NCBI GenBank assembly: GCA_949296305.1
Contig: CASFOT010000102.1
Span: forward strand, 1 to 36,000
Length of the DNA: 36,000 nt
Direction: 5' to 3'
From: an uncultured Erysipelotrichaceae bacterium
GTDB taxonomy: Bacteria; Bacillota_I; Bacilli_A; Erysipelotrichales; Erysipelotrichaceae
Shown: one piece after another, positions 20,947 through 28,008 of the stretch
Layout: each line of letters opens with the position of its first letter
How positions within the stretch are numbered: the first letter of the stretch is position 1
The notes under the pieces: generated by a model
The model's database searches: none
The model's input: the letters and a program-made list of their open reading frames with translations, nothing else
Told to the model about the DNA's origin: nothing
Made by a program: the position numbers and the translations under genes

Positions 20947-22367
20947 ATTACGAAACAGTCATCGGTATCGAGATCCACTGCGAATTAAAGACAAAGACGA
21001 AGATGTTTTCCAGTGCGCCGGTCAGCTTTGGCGAAGTAGCAAATACATGTGTGAATGAAATCGATCTTGGACATCCAGGGATTCTGCCTTGTGTAAATAA
21101 AGAAGCGATCCGCTTGGCAATCAAAGCGGCGACTGCTTTGCATTGTACGATTGATCCACTGGTTCGTTTTGATCGTAAGAATTATTATTATTCTGATTTG
21201 CCGAAAGGCTTTCAGATCACACAGCAGTTCCATCCGATCGGCAGCGGCGGTTATGTGGAAATTGAAACGGAAGAAGGAAAGAAAAAAATCCGTCTCAATC
21301 GTATGCACATGGAAGAAGACACAGCGAAACAATTCCACAGCGATGCCGGCACACTGATCGATTTCAATCGTGCCGGAACACCGTTGATCGAGATCGTCAG
21401 CGAACCAGACATGCGGAACGGCGCACAGGCGGCAGCTTATGTGGAAAAGCTACGCATGATCTTGTTATATCTTGGGGTCAGCGATGTCAAGATGGAAGAA
21501 GGAAGCATGCGTTGTGATGTCAATATCTCGCTTCGTCCGCAAGGCAGTGAGGAATTTGGTGTCAAGACCGAGATCAAGAACTTGAATTCCATTTCCAATG
21601 TGCAGAAAGCGATCGATGCGGAAGTCGAACGTCAGCGTGAGATCCTGGAAGCGGGCGGTGAAGTCGAACAGGCGACACGCCGTTATGATGAAACAAAGAA
21701 GACAACGATCCTGATGCGTAAAAAAGAAGGAAATGTGGATTATAAATATTTCCCTGAACCAAATATTTTCCCAATTCAGCTGGATGAAGCATGGGTCAAA
21801 GAGATCCAAGATCATTTGGAAGAATTACCGGATCAGCGCAAAGAGCGCTATATGCGTGATTTCGGATTAAATGATTATGATGCTGGTGTATTGGTGGCTT
21901 CTAGAGAATTAGCTGATTTTTATGAAGCAGTATGTGCTTCGACAAAAGCTTACAAAAAAGCAGCCAACTGGGTCATCGTCGAATTGGTAGCTGCGTTGAA
22001 TAAAGCAAATATCAAGCTGAAAGATAATCCATGCAATGCCGGATATCTGGCAGAGATGATCAATATGGTAGAGAAAGGCGATATCAGCGGAAAACAGGCA
22101 AAAATTGTCTTTGAAGAAATTTTAAAAGGAAATGATCCTCAGAAAGTCGTTGAAGAAAAAGGAATGAAACAAATGAGCGATAAGGGTGAATTGTTAGCAA
22201 TGATTCAATCCGTATTGGATGCCAATCCGCAGTCGATCGCTGATTTTAAGAACGGAAAAGATCGTGCAGTGGGATTCCTTGTTGGTCAGGTGATGAAGGC
22301 AAGCAAAGGCCAGGCAAATCCAGCGATGACCAACCAGTTGATCAAGGAAGAATTGAAGAAAAGATAG
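20943..22367 (+). CDS. gatB: Asp-tRNA(Asn)/Glu-tRNA(Gln) amidotransferase subunit B
   Basis: GatB binds the misacylated tRNA and activates the side-chain carboxyl with ATP before amidation. The 474-residue protein has the family start ETVIGIEIHCEL, the kinase-like core (GHPGILPCVN, RKNYYYSDLPKGFQITQ, DFNRAGTPLIEIVSEPD), MRCDVNIS and KTEIKNLNS. It ends in the YqeY-like helical tail (AVGFLVGQVMKASKGQANP). It overlaps gatA by 4 bases and ends the pcrA-to-gatB operon. No strong terminator follows within the short gap. A GatCAB set implies indirect Gln-tRNA and/or Asn-tRNA formation. Confidence 0.97.
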   Translation: MNYETVIGIEIHCELKTKTKMFSSAPVSFGEVANTCVNEIDLGHPGILPCVNKEAIRLAIKAATALHCTIDPLVRFDRKNYYYSDLPKGFQITQQFHPIGSGGYVEIETEEGKKKIRLNRMHMEEDTAKQFHSDAGTLIDFNRAGTPLIEIVSEPDMRNGAQAAAYVEKLRMILLYLGVSDVKMEEGSMRCDVNISLRPQGSEEFGVKTEIKNLNSISNVQKAIDAEVERQREILEAGGEVEQATRRYDETKKTTILMRKKEGNVDYKYFPEPNIFPIQLDEAWVKEIQDHLEELPDQRKERYMRDFGLNDYDAGVLVASRELADFYEAVCASTKAYKKAANWVIVELVAALNKANIKLKDNPCNAGYLAEMINMVEKGDISGKQAKIVFEEILKGNDPQKVVEEKGMKQMSDKGELLAMIQSVLDANPQSIADFKNGKDRAVGFLVGQVMKASKGQANPAMTNQLIKEELKKR

Positions 22368-22416
22368 CATTCTTTTCTGATTTCTAGTAGAATAGAGATG
22401 ATCGGGAGTGATAACG

Positions 22417-23028
22417 ATGAAAAAGAAAGAAAATAAAAAGCAAAAGGCCAAGAGAAACGGTGAAAAACAAAGCCATGTTCTCGTGTGGATCGCAGCGGCA
22501 GTCATATTGATACCCATGCTTCTGATAGGCGTCGTCGTTATGACCTCCACGGAGAATTCGGGCCAGCCAGTAATCGGTGATCGTTTTTCAGAAAATGATC
22601 TGAATCCGGCAATTACAGACGATGAGATTGCACAAGTAACAGAAGCAATGGAAAAAATGGATTATGTAGAAAGCGTAGAAGTGAATTTAAAAAGTGCGAC
22701 TCTTCGTGTCAATATCAATCTTATAGATGATATTGATGAAAAAGACGAAAGTGCTGTTAAATCACTTGCAAAAGATGCTTATAATGCCATTGATGCGATT
22801 CTTCCTGTAAAAACGTATTTCACACAGCAGGAAAACGGAAAGATGTATGATCTTTCGATCAATTTATATAATTATTCCAGTTTTGATGATACGCATACAC
22901 AAGATCATTGGCTGTATGTGTGCTTAACGAAAAATTCTGCTTCTGAGAAAAGCGTAACGGACGTAATCAGCACCGCGAGAGATCCGGAGACGGCTGAAGC
23001 AGTCATGAATGGAACAATCGTAGAATAG
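22417..23028 (+). CDS. Membrane-anchored hypothetical protein
   Basis: The 203-residue product has a very basic N-terminus (about residues 1-25), one membrane helix (about 27-48) and an acidic extracellular domain of about 150 residues, so an N-in/C-out topology is expected. The outer part has an alpha-beta pattern (VESVEVNLKSATLRVNINL; MYDLSINLYNY). I recognise no family. ATG 22417 follows GGGAGTG by 6 bases; an in-frame GTG at 22408 overlaps that site. A possible -10 TAGAAT lies at about 22389. A terminator follows, so it is likely its own unit or the weakly read-through end of the gat operon. Confidence 0.8.
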   Translation: MKKKENKKQKAKRNGEKQSHVLVWIAAAVILIPMLLIGVVVMTSTENSGQPVIGDRFSENDLNPAITDDEIAQVTEAMEKMDYVESVEVNLKSATLRVNINLIDDIDEKDESAVKSLAKDAYNAIDAILPVKTYFTQQENGKMYDLSINLYNYSSFDDTHTQDHWLYVCLTKNSASEKSVTDVISTARDPETAEAVMNGTIVE

Positions 23029-23041
23029 TTAGGATAAAGGA

Positions 23042-23068
23042 GGACAATGTGCGGCATTGTCCTTTTCT
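23042..23068 (+). terminator. Intrinsic terminator
   Basis: GGACAATG (23042-23049) pairs perfectly with CATTGTCC (23055-23062), followed by TTTTCT. It ends the unit of the membrane-anchored hypothetical protein. Confidence 0.85.
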
Positions 23069-23092
23069 GTAGTAGAAATGAAATGAATATTG

Positions 23093-23098
23093 TATAAT
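23093..23098 (+). promoter_or_regulatory. -10 element for the RlmD-like gene
   Basis: TATAAT, 28 bases before the start codon; no clear -35. It follows a terminator, which supports a new transcript here. Confidence 0.5.
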
Positions 23099-23125
23099 AG
23101 ATCTATGTGAAATGAGGAATGAAAC

Positions 23126-24463
23126 ATGAAGAAAAACGATACTGTGATCGGTATCTGTGAGAACTATACATATGAAGGCATGGGGGTTGTACGGGTGGAC
23201 GGCTTTCCATTGTTTGTCAAAGGCTTACTTGTCAAAGAAAAAGCGCTCATAAAAGTCGTCAAGGTGAAAAAAACATATGGTTATGGACGCATACAAGAAT
23301 TGCTTGATGAGTCAGATCAGCGGTGCGTGCCTCCTTGTCCTTTAGCCAAAAACTGTGGTGGTTGTCAGCTGCAGCATATGTCTTATCAAGAACAGTTACG
23401 CTTTAAACAGCAGAAAGTGCAGGATGTGATCGATCGTATCGCAAAGATCGAGATGGCTGTTTATCCGGTCAAAGGTATGGAACGTCCATATTTTTATCGA
23501 AATAAGGCACAAATCCCTTTTAGGATGATTGACGGCATGTTACACAGCGGTTTTTACCGTATCAACAGCAATGAGATCGTTGATATGGAAGAGTGCCGGA
23601 TCCAGAGTCCATTGATCAATCAGATCTATCAAGATATTAAAAAATGTTTTTTGCGATATCCGGAGCTGCTGGCTACATTGCGTCATGTGCTGATCAAACA
23701 TGCTTTTAATAAAGAAGAAATTATGGTTGTTTTGATCAGCCGCAACAACGATTATCCAGCTTGGAAGATCGTTGCCGAACAAATGGCTCAGCAGCATCCG
23801 CAAATCAAAAGCGTGATCTTGAATATCAATGAACGAAACGATAACGTGATCTTGGGAGAAAAGGAAGTTCTGCTGTATGGACGCGACTATATCATCGATA
23901 CCATGGCAGACTATTCCTTCCATATTTCGTCGAAATCATTTTATCAGGTCAATCCGATTCAAACAAAAGTACTTTATGAAACGGCGCTAGATGCTTGCAG
24001 GCTGCAAGGGGGCGAAACTGTGCTCGATCTTTACTGTGGAGTAGGTACAATATCGATGTTTTTAGCAAGATATGCAAAAAAAGTGATCGGAATTGAAATC
24101 GTTGAAGCAGCGATCATCAATGCAAAGGCAAATGCCAAACGCAATGGGATCACAAATATTGAATTTGTCTGCAGCGACGCAGCGGCTTATGCAAAACAAA
24201 TTGCCGGACAAGGGATGCGTCCGGATGTTGTTTGTGTCGATCCGCCGCGTAAAGGATGTGCAGAAAGTGTATTGCGGGATATCGTCAGCATGCATCCTCA
24301 ACGGATCGTTTACGTTTCTTGTGATCCGGGCACTTTAGCAAGAGATCTTCATTTGTTGGATGAATGGGGATATCGATGTGAAATGGTACAGCCGGTCGAT
24401 ATGTTTCCGCAAACGTACTCGGTTGAATGTGTAGCGGCTCTGGTAAAAAAAGAACCTATGTAA
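23126..24463 (+). CDS. rlmD: 23S rRNA (uracil-C5)-methyltransferase, RlmD/RlmCD family
   Basis: The 445-residue SAM-dependent enzyme makes 5-methyluridine in RNA. It has an N-terminal TRAM domain (about 1-60) and the iron-sulfur cysteines C-x3-C-x5-C-x2-C (CVPPCPLAKNCGGC, about 70-83). The Rossmann SAM site is VLDLYCGVGTISMFLA, followed by DPPRKG and the catalytic-Cys segment YVSCDPGTLARDL near the C-terminus. Firmicute homologues modify U747 and/or U1939 of 23S rRNA; which position applies here cannot be read from sequence. ATG 23126 follows GAGGAATG. It converges on the dGTPase-like gene across a shared terminator. Confidence 0.9.
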   Translation: MKKNDTVIGICENYTYEGMGVVRVDGFPLFVKGLLVKEKALIKVVKVKKTYGYGRIQELLDESDQRCVPPCPLAKNCGGCQLQHMSYQEQLRFKQQKVQDVIDRIAKIEMAVYPVKGMERPYFYRNKAQIPFRMIDGMLHSGFYRINSNEIVDMEECRIQSPLINQIYQDIKKCFLRYPELLATLRHVLIKHAFNKEEIMVVLISRNNDYPAWKIVAEQMAQQHPQIKSVILNINERNDNVILGEKEVLLYGRDYIIDTMADYSFHISSKSFYQVNPIQTKVLYETALDACRLQGGETVLDLYCGVGTISMFLARYAKKVIGIEIVEAAIINAKANAKRNGITNIEFVCSDAAAYAKQIAGQGMRPDVVCVDPPRKGCAESVLRDIVSMHPQRIVYVSCDPGTLARDLHLLDEWGYRCEMVQPVDMFPQTYSVECVAALVKKEPM

Positions 24464-24480
24464 AATTTTATCAAATATAA

Positions 24481-24568
24481 AAAAAGAGAAAACTGATACA
24501 GGTTGTACGGTCTTTGATCGTTAGGTCCATATCAAACTTTTTTGATCCCCCGAGTTTTCTCTTTTTTT
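24481..24568. terminator. Bidirectional terminator with unusually large loop
   Basis: AAAAAGAGAAAACT (24481-24494) pairs with AGTTTTCTCTTTTT (24553-24566), giving a T-run on both strands between convergent genes. The 58-base loop holds two TTTGAT copies (24512-24517 and 24539-24545 region) and one ATCAAA, so small internal hairpins can form in two ways. Confidence 0.75.
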
Positions 24569-24573
24569 ATTCT

Positions 24574-26004
24574 CTAGCGCAATGCAGAAATTCCTTTGAT
24601 TTCTTGATATAAGGTCTTTGCATACGTATCTGTCATGCCAGATATGAAATCAGTGGCTAACAAGAGGCGGTAATAGACCTTATCACTGTCTTGCTGGATG
24701 TCTTTGACTGAATCAAAGTAGTTTTCGATGTAATTACGAGAAAGCAATTGACAGTATTTTTCCTGAATATCATTTTGTGGCTGATCCGAATCAAAATGCA
24801 GCAATGCATCGACAAATTGATTCAGCAAGAAAGAAATGATCTCATTGCCCATCAGTTCTAAAGTGATGATGGATTTTGTCTGATAAATGTGTTCGAACGC
24901 AAAGGTCTTTAATTGAACGATGAGTGCAGATTCACTGCATACAGCTAGTAATTCCTGTTCAAAACAGCCGTTCATGATTTCTTCATAATGAATTATAAAT
25001 GCTTTTGAAACTTCTGAGATGCAGTACAGCTGTTTTGCGGTCAGCCATTGAAAAACCGCTTTTTTAAAACAATCTTGGTGCTCATGTTCACTTTTCAATG
25101 CATTTGACAAGGCTTCTTCCAATCGCTTTAATCCGTTTTGATCATTGCATTCGATCAGCTGCTGCTTTAATTCATCGTATGTATATAATCCTTTATTATA
25201 TCCATCTTCTAAGTCAGAGAATGTATACGCAAGGTCATCAGCTGCTTCTAAAATAAAGGTGAGCGGATGTCGGACATCTGCTGTTCCCGTATTTTGTTTG
25301 ATTTGTTGATAGATTTCTTTTTCACTATAAAAATACCCATGCTTTTTATGTAACAAGGAACGCGCTTGTTTCGGCTTTTTCAGTTCAGATTGCTTCACTG
25401 AAGAACTGCATGGATACTTGATGATCGTATCCATGACACCGCTGGTCAAATGCATGCCATAGTTTCCGCTGAGCCGATGGAGCTTGGTGATGATCCGCAA
25501 ACTTTGCGCATTTCCTTCAAAAAATAAGAGGTCATTTCGCTGTTGTTCATTTAATACATCATACAATGTATGATCTTTATCATAGGCGATTTCTTTTAAG
25601 TGCTTGGCAAACCAATTTTGAATAGCTGCTTCGCCAAAGTGACCAAAAGGGGGATTGCCGATATCATGCAGCAACGAGGCACAAGCCAAGGTTTCCACGA
25701 TATCGTGTGTATTGATTTCTTCTTTCTCTAATTGCTGTTCTTTGATCATTGCACAAATCTGTTTTCCGATGAACTTGGCGACAGCAGATACTTCTAAGGA
25801 ATGAGTCAAGCGCGTACGAACAAAATCACTTCGGTCTAGTGGAAATACTTGTGTCTTATCTTGCAAACGGCGAAAGGAAGCACTATTGATGATGCGGTAA
25901 TAATCGCTTTCTACTTCGCTGCGCAACGCAGCGAGGCGATTGGTTTTTTGTTGTTTGGGGATGCGCTGTTCACTGATCAGCTGTTCCCAATGTAATCGAT
26001 TCAT
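24574..26004 (-). CDS. dgt: Deoxyguanosinetriphosphate triphosphohydrolase-like HD protein
   Basis: Dgt-type enzymes split dNTPs into deoxynucleoside and triphosphate and help control dNTP pools. The 476-residue protein has the family start SASFRRLQDKTQVFP, the first metal histidine in RTRLTHSLEVS, the HD pair in ASLLHDIGNPPFGHFGE, and the fourth ligand region ILEAADDLAYTFSDLEDG. Most residues after 300 form helices. The strict substrate (dGTP or other dNTP) cannot be decided from sequence. ATG 26004 follows GGAGGG by 7 bases. The gene faces rlmD and shares its terminator. Confidence 0.9.
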   Translation of the reverse strand: MNRLHWEQLISEQRIPKQQKTNRLAALRSEVESDYYRIINSASFRRLQDKTQVFPLDRSDFVRTRLTHSLEVSAVAKFIGKQICAMIKEQQLEKEEINTHDIVETLACASLLHDIGNPPFGHFGEAAIQNWFAKHLKEIAYDKDHTLYDVLNEQQRNDLLFFEGNAQSLRIITKLHRLSGNYGMHLTSGVMDTIIKYPCSSSVKQSELKKPKQARSLLHKKHGYFYSEKEIYQQIKQNTGTADVRHPLTFILEAADDLAYTFSDLEDGYNKGLYTYDELKQQLIECNDQNGLKRLEEALSNALKSEHEHQDCFKKAVFQWLTAKQLYCISEVSKAFIIHYEEIMNGCFEQELLAVCSESALIVQLKTFAFEHIYQTKSIITLELMGNEIISFLLNQFVDALLHFDSDQPQNDIQEKYCQLLSRNYIENYFDSVKDIQQDSDKVYYRLLLATDFISGMTDTYAKTLYQEIKGISALR

Positions 26005-26028
26005 GAAGATCCCTCCATACTTTCTATT

Positions 26029-26037
26029 ATTATAACA
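26029..26037 (-). promoter_or_regulatory. Extended -10 promoter of the dgt-like gene
   Basis: TGT-TATAAT on the minus strand, 25 bases before the start codon; it is divergent from the thioesterase promoter. Confidence 0.6.
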
Positions 26038-26055
26038 TGATTCGTTTTATGTGAT

Positions 26056-26084
26056 TTGCGTTCTTAAAGAGAAATGGATAGAAT
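26056..26084 (+). promoter_or_regulatory. Promoter of the thioesterase gene
   Basis: TTGCGT (26056-26061) and TAGAAT (26079-26084) are separated by 17 bases, 27 bases before the start codon. Confidence 0.6.
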
Positions 26085-26111
26085 AAGGAAGAAGACAGGA
26101 GGAATGAAAGA

Positions 26112-26540
26112 ATGACGGCCATTACACAACGAGCAAAACATTTTGTCGCTGTTCGAAATGAACGGAAAGAGACGATCAATGCCATGGTAGGGATGGAATT
26201 AGCTGAAGTTCAAGAAGAACAAAAGAAAATCATCCTGACCTTTCCTATCTATACTTGGGAATTGAATCCGGATGAGCATACACATGGGGGTATTTTGGCA
26301 GCTATGCTGGATATTGCGATGGGATGTGCTGCGTATTCATTTTCAAAAGCAGTGTTTGCTCCTACGATCCAGATGGCAGTAAATTTTGTGAAAAGCACAC
26401 ATGCGGATGATGTCTTGCGTATTGAAGCCATTTGTGATCATGCGGGCAGCCGAATGGCGATGATCCGTGCACTGGCCTACGACCAGCAGGGCAATGTGGT
26501 CGCATCCAGCAATGGATCTTATGCCATCAATATAAAGTAA
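26112..26540 (+). CDS. PaaI family hotdog thioesterase
   Basis: The 142-residue protein is a single hotdog-fold domain. It carries the PaaI signature HTHGGILAAMLDIAMG around residues 56-71, where HGG and the following acidic residue form the acyl-CoA hydrolysis site. It also has the strand APTIQMAVNFVKST. PaaI-type enzymes hydrolyse acyl-CoA thioesters; the acyl group is unknown. ATG 26112 follows GGAGGAATGAAAG. It is monocistronic as far as can be seen, with its own promoter. The 153 bases after it hold only the next gene's promoter. Confidence 0.88.
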   Translation: MTAITQRAKHFVAVRNERKETINAMVGMELAEVQEEQKKIILTFPIYTWELNPDEHTHGGILAAMLDIAMGCAAYSFSKAVFAPTIQMAVNFVKSTHADDVLRIEAICDHAGSRMAMIRALAYDQQGNVVASSNGSYAINIK

Positions 26541-26645
26541 AAAGGCTTTTTATAGAAAATGTAACAATGAAAAGGAAATGACAAATCCGCTGAAAAGAAT
26601 GCTCGGAAACCGTCGCAGAAGAAGGGATTTTCATACGTATTCACT

Positions 26646-26674
26646 TTGTAAAAATGGGAATAATGTATTACAAT
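26646..26674 (+). promoter_or_regulatory. Promoter of the 68-residue gene
   Basis: TTGTAA (26646-26651) and TACAAT (26669-26674) are separated by 17 bases, 19 bases before the start codon. Confidence 0.55.
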
Positions 26675-26693
26675 AAAGATAAGGAGTGATCGT

Positions 26694-26900
26694 ATGCAGC
26701 CTGGACGTGAATGTATCTATGGAATCAAACTGCGGCGTGAAATTCGACTGATAAGAGGAACAACTGCTGATATCCAGCGTATTCTGGCCTCTTGTCCAAA
26801 TGCGATCATCGTTCGTTTAAAAGACGAACAAGCAGCCAGCAAATGGCTGAAACGGAATCAGCGCGGTCATCGAAAGGTGGTAGAGCTGAAAGAACCGTAA
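26694..26900 (+). CDS. Small basic hypothetical protein (68 residues)
   Basis: The product is a 68-residue, strongly basic protein with no cysteine pair, signal peptide or membrane helix. It seems to have one alpha-beta unit (TADIQRILASCPNAIIVRL) and a basic C-terminus (SKWLKRNQRGHRK). It is not recognised. Coding is supported by AAGGAGTG 5 bases before ATG 26694, a promoter with a 17-base spacer and a terminator right after the stop. Confidence 0.65.
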   Translation: MQPGRECIYGIKLRREIRLIRGTTADIQRILASCPNAIIVRLKDEQAASKWLKRNQRGHRKVVELKEP

Positions 26901-26901
26901 A

Positions 26902-26933
26902 AAGAATCCATTTTGATCCGGGTTCTTTTTTTT
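26902..26933. terminator. Terminator shared by convergent genes
   Basis: AAGAATCC (26902-26909) pairs with GGGTTCTT (26920-26927; one G-U), followed by T to 26933. The A-run on the 5' side gives a short T-run on the other strand. The tail touches the stop codon of the minus-strand YbaK-like gene. Confidence 0.8.
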
Positions 26934-27396
26934 ATTGCTTGCAAACATCGACCCAGGTTCCTTGCGGTACTAAGGTCTCTAATTCTTCACAAGTCAAGCG
27001 AATAGCAGAATTGGCGCTTCCGCAGGCAGGGTAAAGATAATCAAATCGCTTTAATGAGAGATCAAAATAAACAGCTGTAGAGGCTGGAACCGCAAAAGGG
27101 CACACACCGCCAATTGCGTGATTGGTATATCGTTCCACTTCTGTTCCTTTCAGCATTTTTGCTTTTACTTGAAATCGTTCTTTAAATTTATGATTGTCGA
27201 TTTTGCTGTCGCCGGCACAAACAATCAATAAGGGCTGCTCTTTGCCCATAAAGGATAATGTTTTTGCGATACGTTCTGGTTGAGTGTGCAGAGCTGCCGC
27301 TGCGAGTTCCACCGTAGCACTGGAAGCATCTAATTCGATGATATCTTGATCTCTGCCATATGTTTTTAAATATTCTCTGACAAGTTCAATTGCCAT
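26932..27396 (-). CDS. YbaK/ProX-type aminoacyl-tRNA deacylase
   Basis: The 154-residue single-domain protein belongs to the YbaK/EbsC family, which hydrolyses mischarged tRNA such as Cys-tRNA(Pro). It shows KTLSFMG near residue 46, the loop GDSKIDNHKFKE with the family lysine, and the GGVCPFAVP motif at about 105, followed by YFDLSLKRFDYLYPACGSAN. ATG 27396 is chosen because AGAGGTG lies 6 bases upstream; the in-frame GTG at 27405 overlaps that site. Substrate specificity (Cys-tRNA or Ala-tRNA) is not decided by the sequence. It is divergent from the MarR operon. Confidence 0.87.
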   Translation of the reverse strand: MAIELVREYLKTYGRDQDIIELDASSATVELAAAALHTQPERIAKTLSFMGKEQPLLIVCAGDSKIDNHKFKERFQVKAKMLKGTEVERYTNHAIGGVCPFAVPASTAVYFDLSLKRFDYLYPACGSANSAIRLTCEELETLVPQGTWVDVCKQ

Positions 27397-27464
27397 AAGT
27401 GTCACCTCTTTTTTTATTCATTGTATTACGATGGGGGAAAGATGTAAATAGAACAGAAAATTAG

Positions 27465-27492
27465 TTGACAGGGAAGAAAAATTGCATATAAT
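27465..27492 (+). promoter_or_regulatory. Promoter of the marR-ABC operon
   Basis: Consensus TTGACA (27465-27470) and TATAAT (27487-27492) with a 16-base spacer. The start site would fall at about 27499, next to the palindrome at 27501-27521. Confidence 0.88.
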
Positions 27493-27500
27493 ACTTTAGT

Positions 27501-27521
27501 AAGTTAATTGTTAAGCAACTT
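27501..27521 (+). promoter_or_regulatory. Probable MarR operator
   Basis: The 21-base imperfect palindrome has arms AAGTT (27501-27505) and AACTT (27517-27521), with TT/AA matches inside. It covers the predicted transcription start of the operon. Position and symmetry fit autorepression by the MarR protein encoded 20 bases downstream. Confidence 0.55.
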
Positions 27522-27540
27522 AATATTTTGAGGTGATGAA

Positions 27541-28008
27541 ATGGACGAAAAAGAAATTATTCAACAGCTGCTTACTTTATTTTATCTCTTTCAGAAGAGA
27601 AATAAACAATCGCATGACGGGATGAAGTTTCGGGATCTGATGATCTTGCACGCTATTCTGCAATGCCAGCAGAAAGGAAGACCGTTAAAGATGAATGACA
27701 TCAGCGATCATTTCAAAGTGACGCCTGCTGCTGTTTCACAGGTAATCAAAATATTTGAAGAAAAGGGATGGATCGAACGGGTGACACCGGCACATGATCG
27801 CAGATCGACATATTTGCAGGCTACTGAAGAAGCACAGTTACAGATGAAACAGCGCTATCAACAAGTACAAGAAAATCTGCTTTCTTTTCTCACATCTTTA
27901 GGTGATGAAGATGCGCAGGCATTAGCGCGTATTTTACAAAAAGCAGTTGCATATTATCAAGAGCGAGAGCATTCGCATACGACGAAGAAAGGAGAACCAA
28001 TATGTTAA
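27541..28008 (+). CDS. MarR family transcriptional regulator
   Basis: The 155-residue protein has the MarR winged-helix layout: N-terminal dimer helix, then MNDISDHFKVTPAAVSQVI as helix-turn-helix (about 57-75), the wing IERVTPAHDRRSTYLQAT with the DRR signature, and C-terminal dimer helices. MarR proteins usually repress an adjacent exporter and let go on binding small phenolic or cationic ligands; the ligand here is unknown. GAGGTGATGAA precedes ATG 27541. The stop overlaps the start of the first ABC gene by 7 bases, so regulator and exporter are one operon. Confidence 0.93.
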   Translation: MDEKEIIQQLLTLFYLFQKRNKQSHDGMKFRDLMILHAILQCQQKGRPLKMNDISDHFKVTPAAVSQVIKIFEEKGWIERVTPAHDRRSTYLQATEEAQLQMKQRYQQVQENLLSFLTSLGDEDAQALARILQKAVAYYQEREHSHTTKKGEPIC

